From NCBI GenBank assembly GCA_013816725.1, contig JACDEA010000009.1:1-16863 (forward strand): a stretch of 16,863 nucleotides of DNA, written 5' to 3'. Of the stretch, positions 8,273 through 16,863 are shown piece by piece; position 1 is the stretch's first letter, and every line of letters starts with the position of its first letter. The DNA comes from Actinomycetota bacterium (GTDB taxonomy: Bacteria > Actinomycetota > Acidimicrobiia > Acidimicrobiales > JACDEA01). Under the pieces are notes generated by a model that was given only the letters and a program-made list of their open reading frames with translations, was not told the origin of the DNA and made no database searches. Made by a program: the position numbers and the translations under genes.

Positions 8273-8926
8273 ATGCTGGCCGATGGCTGGTACCTCGATT
8301 TCGCCGCCGACGACGCGTCGTTCGGCGGGTACGTGCGCCTCGCTGGTTCGTCGTTTTGGGCCGCTGTCGTCGGGCTGGGCCGCCACCCGCTGGTGGCCCT
8401 GCGGGACGACGACGTCCCTCGCCGGCCCGGGCTCGACGTCCGCACCGACGGGTTGTGGGCGTCGCTCACCTGTGAAACGCCCGACGAACACTGGTCGGTC
8501 GGGATGGAAGCGTTCGCGACCGGCTACGACGACCCCGCCGTCGCGCTGCTCGACGAACGGGGCGACGTCGTCGCCCTCGGCTTCGACCTGGAGTGGGAGC
8601 GCAGCGACGCGCTCTGGAGTGTGCACGGCGACGTCTTGGTCGGCGACGAGCGCCTGCGCATCGATACGCGGGGCGCGGTGGCAGCCGAGCCCCGCCCGCC
8701 GCTGACCGGTCGCCTCGACGACGGCACGCCGCTGACAATCGACGACGTGATCCCGGTCGTCACCGAGTACGGCCTCCTGGCCGGCGGCGTCGCGGCCGAC
8801 GGCGACGTCCGCCTACAACTCGACCCGCGGCACGCCGCGCCGGTGAAGGGCGTCGACGGCATTCCTCGCGCGTTGTGCGCCGTGACCGCGGCCGACGGCC
8901 GCCCCGGTGTCGCCTGGGTCGGCTAA
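8273..8926 (+). CDS. Lipocalin-like protein resembling the DUF7064/CrtC-AttH group, apparently short
   Basis: A 217-residue protein. Segments GWYLDFAADDASFGGYVRL (5-23), GLWASLTCETPDEHWSVGMEAF (60-81) and ALGFDLEWE (101-109) are the kind seen in actinobacterial proteins related to hydroxyneurosporene hydratase CrtC and AttH, paired lipocalin-like barrels that bind hydrophobic ligands. The usual mid-protein RDHSWG-type motif is not visible: after VHGDVLVGDERLRIDTRG the sequence passes into AVAAEPRPPLTGRLDD. Family members are usually longer, so this may be a shortened or divergent member. No signal peptide or membrane segment is seen. It starts 11 bases after the anchored-protein gene without a clear ribosome binding site, suggesting coupling. 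Its TAA overlaps the stop of the convergent TIM-barrel gene by two bases. Family assignment is from memory of sequence style. Confidence 0.6.
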   Translation: MLADGWYLDFAADDASFGGYVRLAGSSFWAAVVGLGRHPLVALRDDDVPRRPGLDVRTDGLWASLTCETPDEHWSVGMEAFATGYDDPAVALLDERGDVVALGFDLEWERSDALWSVHGDVLVGDERLRIDTRGAVAAEPRPPLTGRLDDGTPLTIDDVIPVVTEYGLLAGGVAADGDVRLQLDPRHAAPVKGVDGIPRALCAVTAADGRPGVAWVG

Positions 8927-10317
8927 CGACCGAGCAGCGGGGTCTTGAACGGCTTGAGGAGCAGGCCCTTGGTGGCCGTGTCGATCACGCCGGTGACCGG
9001 CAACCGGCCGGCGCGCTGATAGGCCGAGACCGCGTCGATCATCGATTTGCCCCACACGCCGTCGACCGCCGTCGGGAAGCCGAGGCTGGTGAGCAGGCTC
9101 TGGTACGCCCGGACCTGGGGCGGGGTGAAGACGCCTGCGGGCGCGGCGGGGAGCGTGAACTGAGTCGCGTCGCGGATCGCGTCCCACGCTTCCTGCGACG
9201 CGTGCTGCCACGACCAGAACGACACCGAATTGGCGCCGGTCCGCTCGGCGGCTTCCATGAAGGCCAGCAACGCCGCTCGTCCGGGGACGCCGGGCGGGCC
9301 GTGGTCGGCGGCGCCGTCATAGGCCTGGCCGATGGGGAACACGGGCTTGTTGAACTTGGCCAGGTCGGCCATCGCCCCGGCGACGTCGCTGACCGGATCG
9401 CGGTTCAGCCAGTAGACCATCGGCGCGATGGCGTCGAAGCTGGCCACCACCTCGGTGTATGGATAGAACTTGATCTTGTGCGACGGCCGCGGGACCGTGG
9501 CGATCAGGGGGTACTGCGCACCGACGGCTTGGCGGAGGCCGGCGCCGTAGGCGGTGGCGTTCTCGGGGGTGACCTTGACGCCAATGCTCGGAAACTCGAT
9601 GTCGGCCGAGAAGCCGTCGATGGTGTCGCCGCTCGGCGTGGTGAACGTGATGGCGGCCACCGCGCGGCTCACGTCCTCGGCCACGTTGTCGAGGTAGGGG
9701 AAGTCCCACCCGTAGACGCGGATGCCGGCGGCGTGGGCGACCGGTAGGAGCTGGGTCAGGAAGTCGGCGCCGTAGAAGCCGGCCTTCGACGAACCGGTAC
9801 GGACGTAGAGGTGGGTGAGGCCCACCGCCTTGGCCCGGGCGACGATGGCTTGGGGATTACCGCCTTCCACCGCCTTGGGCAGGTATATCCACATGCCCTT
9901 GCCGACCGGCAGCGCGCCGCGCAGCGTGGGTGCCGCCGGCGCTACCGCCCGCGGTGCCACCGTTGTCGGCGGCTCGGCCACCGTCCGCTTCGCGGTCTGC
10001 GGCGGCAGTACGTCGGCGACCCGCAGACGGTCGCTGGCGACGAGCTGCGACTGAAGGGTCGGCGCCGGTCCCGTACCGCCGACGCGAACGCCGATGGCGA
10101 CGAAGCCGAGCGCGCTCACTGCGACGGCCAAGGGCACGAGCGAGAACGCGACGCGTCGTTGCGTTGAGCGGGGAACCACCGAGGTGCCGGCCCGATCTAG
10201 CAGGCGCATGACTTCCCGGAACAACCGCCACGTTCGCCGCAGGATCGCCAACGGAAGCTCGACGGCGGGATCGCGCGGCGTGGGCCACGCGTGTAGTTCG
10301 TCGTAGAGAGGTTTCAC
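8923..10317 (-). CDS. Membrane-anchored TIM-barrel glycosidase-like protein with peptidoglycan-binding domain
   Basis: A 464-residue protein. GTG 10317 is supported by GGGGGA four bases upstream. An unusual 55-residue cytoplasmic head is followed by one membrane segment (about 57-78), then an exported Thr/Pro/Ala linker (100-137). Residues about 138-385 read as a (beta/alpha)8 barrel, with strands at GMWIYLPK, THLYVRTG, IRVYGWDFPY, GFSADIEF, LIATVPRP, FDAIAPMVYW, VFPIGQAYDG and SVSFWSW. DIEF at 239-242 gives acidic residues at the end of strand 4, where GH18/GH25-type glycosidases keep their catalytic acids. Residues about 398-455 are a PG_binding_1 domain (PPQVRAYQSLLTSLGF...VDGVWGKSMIDAVSAYQRAG). 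It is likely held in the membrane and acts on or scans cell wall polymer. TTATAC at 10358-10363 is a weak -10 candidate. Barrel activity is inferred. Confidence 0.8.
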   Translation of the reverse strand: MKPLYDELHAWPTPRDPAVELPLAILRRTWRLFREVMRLLDRAGTSVVPRSTQRRVAFSLVPLAVAVSALGFVAIGVRVGGTGPAPTLQSQLVASDRLRVADVLPPQTAKRTVAEPPTTVAPRAVAPAAPTLRGALPVGKGMWIYLPKAVEGGNPQAIVARAKAVGLTHLYVRTGSSKAGFYGADFLTQLLPVAHAAGIRVYGWDFPYLDNVAEDVSRAVAAITFTTPSGDTIDGFSADIEFPSIGVKVTPENATAYGAGLRQAVGAQYPLIATVPRPSHKIKFYPYTEVVASFDAIAPMVYWLNRDPVSDVAGAMADLAKFNKPVFPIGQAYDGAADHGPPGVPGRAALLAFMEAAERTGANSVSFWSWQHASQEAWDAIRDATQFTLPAAPAGVFTPPQVRAYQSLLTSLGFPTAVDGVWGKSMIDAVSAYQRAGRLPVTGVIDTATKGLLLKPFKTPLLGR

Positions 10318-10416
10318 CGTTCCCCCGGTCGCCGTGTTTCGCCGTTGTCTTCCGCGGGTATAACTTCGCCGCCGGAAGGCGTAATCCTACCTCGGCGCGC
10401 GCCTCTCCCGGAACAG

Positions 10417-11168
10417 TTACTGGAACAGTGTGCTGCTGATCACGTCTCGATTCAGCGCTGTGATGGTGTCCAGCTTGATTTCTTTCGGACAAACCGCCGC
10501 ACACTCCCCAATGTTCGTGCAGTTCCCGAATCCGGCGGCGTCGTGCGTGGCCACCATCTTGACCACGCGCCCGTAACGCTCGGGCTGGCCTTGGGGCAGC
10601 CTCGACAGGTGGGCGACCTTGGCCGCGGTGAAGAGCATCGCTGACGCGTTGGGGCAGGCGGCGACGCACGCGCCGCACTGGATGCACGCGGCGGCTTCGA
10701 ATGCCGCGTCGGCCGCTTCTTTGGGAACGAGGGTGGAGTGTGCTTCGGGCGCGGCGCCGGTGGGCGCGGTGACGAAGCCCCCCGCCTCCATGATGCGGTC
10801 GAGCGCGCCCCTATCGACGACGAGGTCCTTGATCACCGGGAACGCGGCGGCGCGCCAAGGCTCGATGTGGATCACGTCGCCGTCGCGGAAGTGGCGCATG
10901 TGCAGCTGGCACGCCGTCGTCGCCCGCTCCGGTCCGTGGGCCACGCCGTTGATCACCATCCCGCACGTGCCGCAGATGCCCTCGCGGCAGTCGTGATCGA
11001 AGGCGATGGGGTCCTGACCGTCGAGGGTGAGCCGGTCGTTGACGACGTCGAGCATCTCCAGGAACGACATGTCGGGGCTCACGCCGTCGGTCTCGTACGT
11101 CTCGAAGTGGCCCTTGGTCGCGCCCTTCGGCTGGCGCCACACCTTCAGCGTGAGCCGCATCTCGTCGC

Positions 11169-11172
<4 letters not shown>
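10417..11172 (-). CDS. sdhB: Succinate dehydrogenase/fumarate reductase iron-sulfur subunit
   Basis: A 251-residue peripheral subunit that passes electrons from the flavoprotein to the membrane subunit. The 2Fe-2S ligands are C62, C67, C70 (CREGICGTCG) and C88. The C-terminal half has CIQCGACVAACP (163-174) and CTNIGECAAVCP (218-229), giving ligands for one 4Fe-4S and one 3Fe-4S cluster. The GTG at 11172 is chosen because it overlaps the sdhA stop by four bases (GTGA) and gives the expected MSDEMRLTLKVWRQ start; the open frame reaching back to 11376 would lie inside sdhA. It is the last gene of the sdhCAB operon; no strong terminator follows in the 99 bases before the next gene. Confidence 0.96.
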
Positions 11173-13138
<1,966 letters not shown>

Positions 13139-13142
<4 letters not shown>

Positions 13143-13837
13143 CCGCGGTATCCCAGGAGGATGGCGACGGGCACCGAGGCGAAGCCCACGAAGACGAGGA
13201 GGCCCACCGTCTTCGACACGCGCCGGATCATGGCGTCGCGCTTCGGGCTGTTGGCGCCCATGGTCTGCAACGCGCTCCACACGCCGTGGTACAGGTGGAG
13301 ACACACCGCACCGACGGCCAGCAGGTAGGCGATCGCCACCGGCCACCGTTCGAGGCTGGCCACGGTGTTGCGGAACACCTCGCCGCGGACGTAACCGGGA
13401 TTGGCCGGGCCCATCGACAGGTCGAGCAGGTGGTACACGATGAACAGCAGGATGATCACGCCGCCCCACCGCATGGTGCGGCTGGCGTACGTGGCCTGCA
13501 CGTTGGTCGTCCGGGCGTAACGGACGGGCCGGGCCCGGCGGCTCTGGCGGGTGAGTGAGGTGGCGGCCCAGATGTGCAGCAGCAGCGCGACCGTGAGGCC
13601 GCCGCGCTGCAACCACAGGAACCACCCGTGGGGGAACAGCGGGCTGAACAGCGTGCGCAGCCAGTGCGAGTAATGGTCGAAGGACTCCGGCCCGGTGAAG
13701 AACTTGAGCATGCCGACCATGTGCAGGAAGACGAAGCCGAACCAGAGAACGCCGGTGACCGCCATCAGTTGCTTGCGGCCCACGGTCGACCGCAGGGCCG
13801 CGGGCCGCCGCCCCGATCGCGCCAGTGTCGTGGTCAC
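13139..13837 (-). CDS. sdhC: Succinate dehydrogenase cytochrome b558 membrane subunit
   Basis: A 232-residue integral membrane protein with five hydrophobic segments (about 24-45, 71-93, 122-141, 164-184, 207-228), the layout of the single-subunit diheme b558 family rather than the SdhC/SdhD pair. Histidines at 39, 88, 136 and 181/184 fall in successive membrane segments and are the likely axial ligands of two b hemes. It anchors SdhAB and carries the quinone site. GTG 13837 is the only reasonable start: the ATG two bases upstream runs at once into TGA. AGAGG ends three bases before the start, a short spacing. The gene lies 35 bases after the glycosidase stop, too little for a full promoter outside coding sequence, so it is either read through from upstream or has a promoter reaching into the glycosidase gene. 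Confidence 0.94.
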
Positions 13838-13872
13838 ATACCTCTACTTAGCACGCTGCTGCCGTTACGCCG

Positions 13873-15969
13873 CTACTCGTCGTCGGCGACGACGTGAGCT
13901 GTGTACCTGTTGGTAACCGACAGGCCCGCCGCCTCGAAGCGCAGGTCGACGGCGAAGGGACCGAGTTCGTCGGGCGCGGTGGCGTCGATGGTGGCCACCC
14001 GCACGCAGTCGTCGGCCGGAACGTCACCGGCCCACCGCCACGTGCGCTCGTCCGTCACGAGCGCGCTCGACAGCGTGGCGGTGACGACGCCGTCGGCGAT
14101 CCCACAGCGGAGGTCGTTGACCACGTGCACGTCGAGCCGAACGGCAGCGCCGGGCGCGTAGTGCTCGTCGGGCCGGTCGGCCACGACGATCACCGGCGCG
14201 CAGGCGGCGGCCAGTGCAGCGAAACCCGCCTTCGGGTTGCGCTCGTGGTCGAGGACCGACCAGGTGACCGACGGGTGAGCGTCGGCGAAGGCGAACTGGC
14301 AGAACCCGCCCGTCGGGCGGTACTTGAGGCGGCGCAGCGTCTCGATGTGGTGCTTGATAACCGTCGCCTGGTACGCCTGGGTCGCGTCACGCCACGCAGC
14401 AAAGGTGGGGTAGTCCGCCGGGGGCACGTACCGGTCGAACTGCGCCCGCTGCAGCGAGTGGGTGTGGCCGAGGCGGTCCCAGTCGAGATCGGGCCAGCGT
14501 TCGGGATCCATGAAAGCGGCGGCGTCGGGGACCGCCTGCGCGCCGAACTCGCTGACGAACCGCGCCATGCGCGGCACCGTCGCGCAGAACCCGGGGAAGT
14601 CGCGCTCCTCGCCGTGGTACCACCCGAAGTAGATGTGGGTGTCGGTCCCACCGGAGCCGGGGTGGGGGAGCACCCCCGAGTGAGCGATCACGGGACGGGT
14701 GCCGTCGTGCCGCTCGAGCGCGCGCTTCACGGTCGCGTCGAGCACGCTCTTGTTCCAGGTGGGCAGCTCCTGAAGCGCGAAGAACCGCGCTGGCGACGGC
14801 ATGCCGTCGAGGGCCAACGGTTCGTTGTGCCCGCACCACATCGCGATCGCCGGGTGGTGGGCGAGCAGGCTCACCGCCGCTTCGGCTTGTCGGCCGGCCT
14901 GCTTGCGAATGCCGCGGGCGTAGCCCCACTGCAGCGGGAAGTCCTGCCACAGGAGCAACCCGCGCTCGTCGGCCGCGTCGTACAGCTCGGGACGGCTGAT
15001 GTGCGCGTGCACGCGCAGCAGGTCGAGTCCGGCCCCGACGGCCAGCGCCACGTCGACGGCGAAGCTGGCCTCGGGTGCCTCGGCCAGCGCCATGCGTGTC
15101 GGGCCCTGGTTGGCGCCCTTCACGAACAGTCGCTCACCGTTGACCTCGAGGATCCACTTCTTCATCCGAACCTGGCGGAGGCCGGTGCGGCGTGTAACGC
15201 GGTGGCTGCCGGCGACTTCGACGGCGACGTCGTACAGGGGCTGACCGCCCAACGCGTGCGGCCACCACAGATTGGGCCGGTCGACGGTTACGGTCCAGCG
15301 CACGTCGTTGGGTCCGGCGGCCAGCTGGTGCTCGGCCTCGTGATCGACGACGCCGCCGACCGTCGTCCGCACCGAAACGGTCGAGGCTTCGATGGCGTCG
15401 AGTTGCGCGCGCACGTCGAGCACCGCGCGCTCCGACGTCGCCTCGTTGCACAGCACGCGCAGCTTGCGGATCCGCACCGGTCCGGTCTCCTCGACGCGAA
15501 CCGGGCGCCAGATGCCGCCGGGGTTCCAGTCGGGGTCGAGGCAGTCCCAGTGCTGGAACACGCCGGTGATGTTGCGCTTGGCCCGGCGATCGCTCGGCGG
15601 CGCGCAGGCCAACTCGACGGCGAGGAGGTGCTCCGTCTGTTTGGCCAGCGCCGCGGTGACGTCGAAGGCGTGCGGCGCGAAGTAGCCCTCGGTGTCGCCG
15701 ACGTAGGCGCCGTCGAGCCACACGTCGCCCTGGTAGAAGAGGCCGTCGAATACAAGCCACCGGCGGCGGCCGGCCGCGGGTGTCGCGGTCTCGAACCGCC
15801 GGCGGTAGAGCAGCGGTCCGTCGTGACCGGCGAACGCCGGGCTCGATCGCCAGTGGCCGGGCACGGACAACTCGGCCCAGGCGTCGTCGGTGAAGGACGG
15901 ATCCGGGAACCGGCGGCGCAGCCCTTCGTCGGCCCCAGCGGCCCGCCACGAGCCGGAGAGGTCGATCAC
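13873..15969 (-). CDS. Glycoside hydrolase family 2, beta-mannosidase-like
   Basis: A 698-residue protein with the GH2 order: sugar-binding jelly-roll (about 1-160, with VPGHW, YQGDVWLDGAYVGDTEGYF and WNPGGIWRPV), immunoglobulin-like domain (about 165-265), TIM barrel (about 270-580) and a C-terminal beta domain. The general acid/base is E383 in WCGHNEP and the nucleophile E474 in FVSEFGAQA. RVHAHISRPELYDAADERGLLLWQDFPLQWGY is much more like beta-mannosidase-type GH2 than beta-galactosidase or glucuronidase. It should remove non-reducing mannosyl or related residues. There is no signal peptide, so it probably acts in the cytoplasm. GTG 15969 overlaps the stop of the preceding lipoprotein gene by four bases (GTGA), which fixes the start and implies coupling. 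Substrate choice is inferred; the GH2 fold and catalytic residues are seen. Confidence 0.88.
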   Translation of the reverse strand: MIDLSGSWRAAGADEGLRRRFPDPSFTDDAWAELSVPGHWRSSPAFAGHDGPLLYRRRFETATPAAGRRRWLVFDGLFYQGDVWLDGAYVGDTEGYFAPHAFDVTAALAKQTEHLLAVELACAPPSDRRAKRNITGVFQHWDCLDPDWNPGGIWRPVRVEETGPVRIRKLRVLCNEATSERAVLDVRAQLDAIEASTVSVRTTVGGVVDHEAEHQLAAGPNDVRWTVTVDRPNLWWPHALGGQPLYDVAVEVAGSHRVTRRTGLRQVRMKKWILEVNGERLFVKGANQGPTRMALAEAPEASFAVDVALAVGAGLDLLRVHAHISRPELYDAADERGLLLWQDFPLQWGYARGIRKQAGRQAEAAVSLLAHHPAIAMWCGHNEPLALDGMPSPARFFALQELPTWNKSVLDATVKRALERHDGTRPVIAHSGVLPHPGSGGTDTHIYFGWYHGEERDFPGFCATVPRMARFVSEFGAQAVPDAAAFMDPERWPDLDWDRLGHTHSLQRAQFDRYVPPADYPTFAAWRDATQAYQATVIKHHIETLRRLKYRPTGGFCQFAFADAHPSVTWSVLDHERNPKAGFAALAAACAPVIVVADRPDEHYAPGAAVRLDVHVVNDLRCGIADGVVTATLSSALVTDERTWRWAGDVPADDCVRVATIDATAPDELGPFAVDLRFEAAGLSVTNRYTAHVVADDE

Positions 15970-16688
15970 GCGGTTACCCGCCCGGCCAGTCGCGCCAGCA
16001 CGTCGAACCCGGCGCCCACCGGCGTGAGGGTCACCTCGTAGACCCCCGGCCCGAACGCGACCTTGGTGACCGAGCGCGTCGCGGTGGACGACGCCAGCTC
16101 GAGGCGTCCCGTCAGTGTGAGGGAGCCTTCGCGGCCTTCGACGCGGAGGCGTCCGGCCGGCAGGTCGATGGCGGCTCCGCCCCGGGTCGACAGCGCGGCG
16201 TCGTTGCCGGCGATGAACGCCAGTGAGTCGACCGGCTTGGCCAGGCCACCGCTACCGACGGCCACCGACGACCCCAAGCTGTAGGGCCCGGGCAACAGGG
16301 TCCGAGCGGCGCCGTCGAGCGACCACCTGACGGCTGACCCGCGGACGGTTATGGGCGCGGCGCCGAGGTCGAGGCCGCCGCCTCGACCGCTGACCGGCAG
16401 CGGACGGCCCGCGTCCCAGTTGATCTGCACGGGCTGGCCGCCCACGGTGGCCCCGGCGATCTCGGCGCCGCCCACGCCCCGTTCGGCCACGGTGATGGTG
16501 AACGGCGGCGGCACGGGGTCACCCACCGCCCGGTCGGCGCTGAGTTCGCTGAGCGTCCCCGTCACCTCGAACCGATCGGAGGGAGCCGGCGCCGACGTCG
16601 TCGTCGACGATGGCTGCACCACCCGGGTCTCGGTCCGGCATCCAGCGGCGAGAACCACCACGAGCGCGGCGCCGACAAGAGTCCGCAC
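15966..16688 (-). CDS. Putative lipoprotein of unknown function
   Basis: A 240-residue protein starting at GTG 16688, two bases after the TGA of the preceding sorted-protein gene. The signal peptide MRTLVGAALVVVLAAGC ends in lipobox LAAGC with the lipidated Cys at 17. A short Thr/Ser/Ala/Pro linker (23-37) leads to a Gly/Val-rich, beta-strand-rich body with little charge and repeated turns (for example GRPLPVSGRGGGLDLG and RLRVEGREGSLTLTGRLEL), suggesting a beta-sandwich or carbohydrate/surface-binding fold. No catalytic motif is recognised. Overlap with the GH2 gene (GTGA) suggests a shared role, perhaps at the cell surface. Confidence 0.78.
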   Translation of the reverse strand: MRTLVGAALVVVLAAGCRTETRVVQPSSTTTSAPAPSDRFEVTGTLSELSADRAVGDPVPPPFTITVAERGVGGAEIAGATVGGQPVQINWDAGRPLPVSGRGGGLDLGAAPITVRGSAVRWSLDGAARTLLPGPYSLGSSVAVGSGGLAKPVDSLAFIAGNDAALSTRGGAAIDLPAGRLRVEGREGSLTLTGRLELASSTATRSVTKVAFGPGVYEVTLTPVGAGFDVLARLAGRVTA

Positions 16689-16689
16689 G

Positions 16690-16863
16690 TCAGACCGCGC
16701 GCCGGCGCAGGCGGCGCCGGCACAGCGCGAATGCGATCACCGCACCTGCGGCCACGCCCGCCGGCGTCGACTCGCCACCGGTGACGGCCAGCACCGCGCC
16801 CGGTTTCGCGTCGGCCGCGGCCGCCGGGCGGGTGAGCCCGCACGACGTCGACCCGCTCACATT
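16690..16863 (-). CDS. C-terminal end of a LAVTG sortase-substrate-like surface protein, cut by window edge
   Basis: The frame ending in TGA at 16692-16690 stays open for 57 codons to the right edge. Its end has the three parts of a cell wall sorting signal: LAVTG (codons at 16777-16791), a hydrophobic stretch STPAGVAAGAVIAFALC and a strongly basic tail (RRRLRRRAV). LAxTG is the motif known for class E sortases of high-GC actinobacteria. The part before it is Ala/Pro-rich, as in wall-spanning linkers. The N-terminal domains lie outside the window, so function is unknown. It is too short and start-less to appear as an ordinary complete gene, but the composition is convincing. Confidence 0.72.
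   Translation of the reverse strand, partial: NVSGSTSCGLTRPAAAADAKPGAVLAVTGGESTPAGVAAGAVIAFALCRRRLRRRAV

Noticed and set aside
10394..10403. GGCGCGCGCC palindrome just after sdhB as a terminator
   Set aside because: A 10-base palindrome has no room for a loop with a stable stem, and no T-run follows; such palindromes are common in GC-rich DNA.
13143..13625. N-terminal extension of sdhA
   Set aside because: The extra sequence lies within sdhC in another frame, and the ATG overlapping the sdhC stop gives the standard SdhA start.
13894..16041. A 715-codon plus-strand open frame
   Set aside because: It mirrors the GH2 gene, which carries both catalytic Glu motifs and a coupled start; the plus frame shows none.

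Overview
The window is GC-rich, densely coding and uses many GTG starts (8 of the 12 visible starts). Gene content points to a high-GC actinobacterium. A deep-branching group such as Acidimicrobiia is an inference from protein style (long cyclase/AAA ATPase regulator, Thr/Ala-rich anchored proteins, class-E-type LAxTG motif) and not a proof. No tRNA, rRNA, CRISPR array, insertion sequence or phage gene is visible.

Layout. (1) 1-4302, minus strand: a long regulator joining a class III nucleotidyl cyclase domain, an AAA ATPase and a helical-repeat region, followed by a winged-helix/SAM methyltransferase cut by the left edge. A two-tier hairpin between them takes in the methyltransferase ribosome binding site. 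(2) 4375-6566, plus strand: NADP-type isocitrate dehydrogenase and malate dehydrogenase, translationally coupled (TAATG). (3) 6571-8926: a small acidic protein and a lipoprotein on the minus strand; a membrane-anchored Thr-rich exported protein and a lipocalin-like protein on the plus strand. (4) 8923-10317, minus strand: a membrane-anchored TIM-barrel protein with a peptidoglycan-binding domain. (5) 10417-16863, minus strand: a tightly packed chain reading, in transcription order, C-terminus of a LAVTG-type sorted surface protein, lipoprotein, glycoside hydrolase family 2 enzyme, then sdhC-sdhA-sdhB.

Functionally the core is central metabolism. Icd and Mdh are two matrix-type TCA enzymes, and SdhCAB is the membrane succinate:quinone reductase of the type with one large cytochrome b558 subunit. 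Around this sit several cell-envelope proteins. The divergent cyclase/icd promoter region and the start of the Thr-rich gene each show a TANNNT box ending exactly six bases before the start codon with no Shine-Dalgarno sequence, the arrangement expected of leaderless actinobacterial transcripts.

I do not see a clear new defence or biosynthetic system. The best leads are the hairpin that covers the methyltransferase ribosome binding site, the cyclase domain with a substituted catalytic Asn, the sorted-protein/lipoprotein/GH2 group in front of sdh, and the exported TIM-barrel/peptidoglycan-binding protein.
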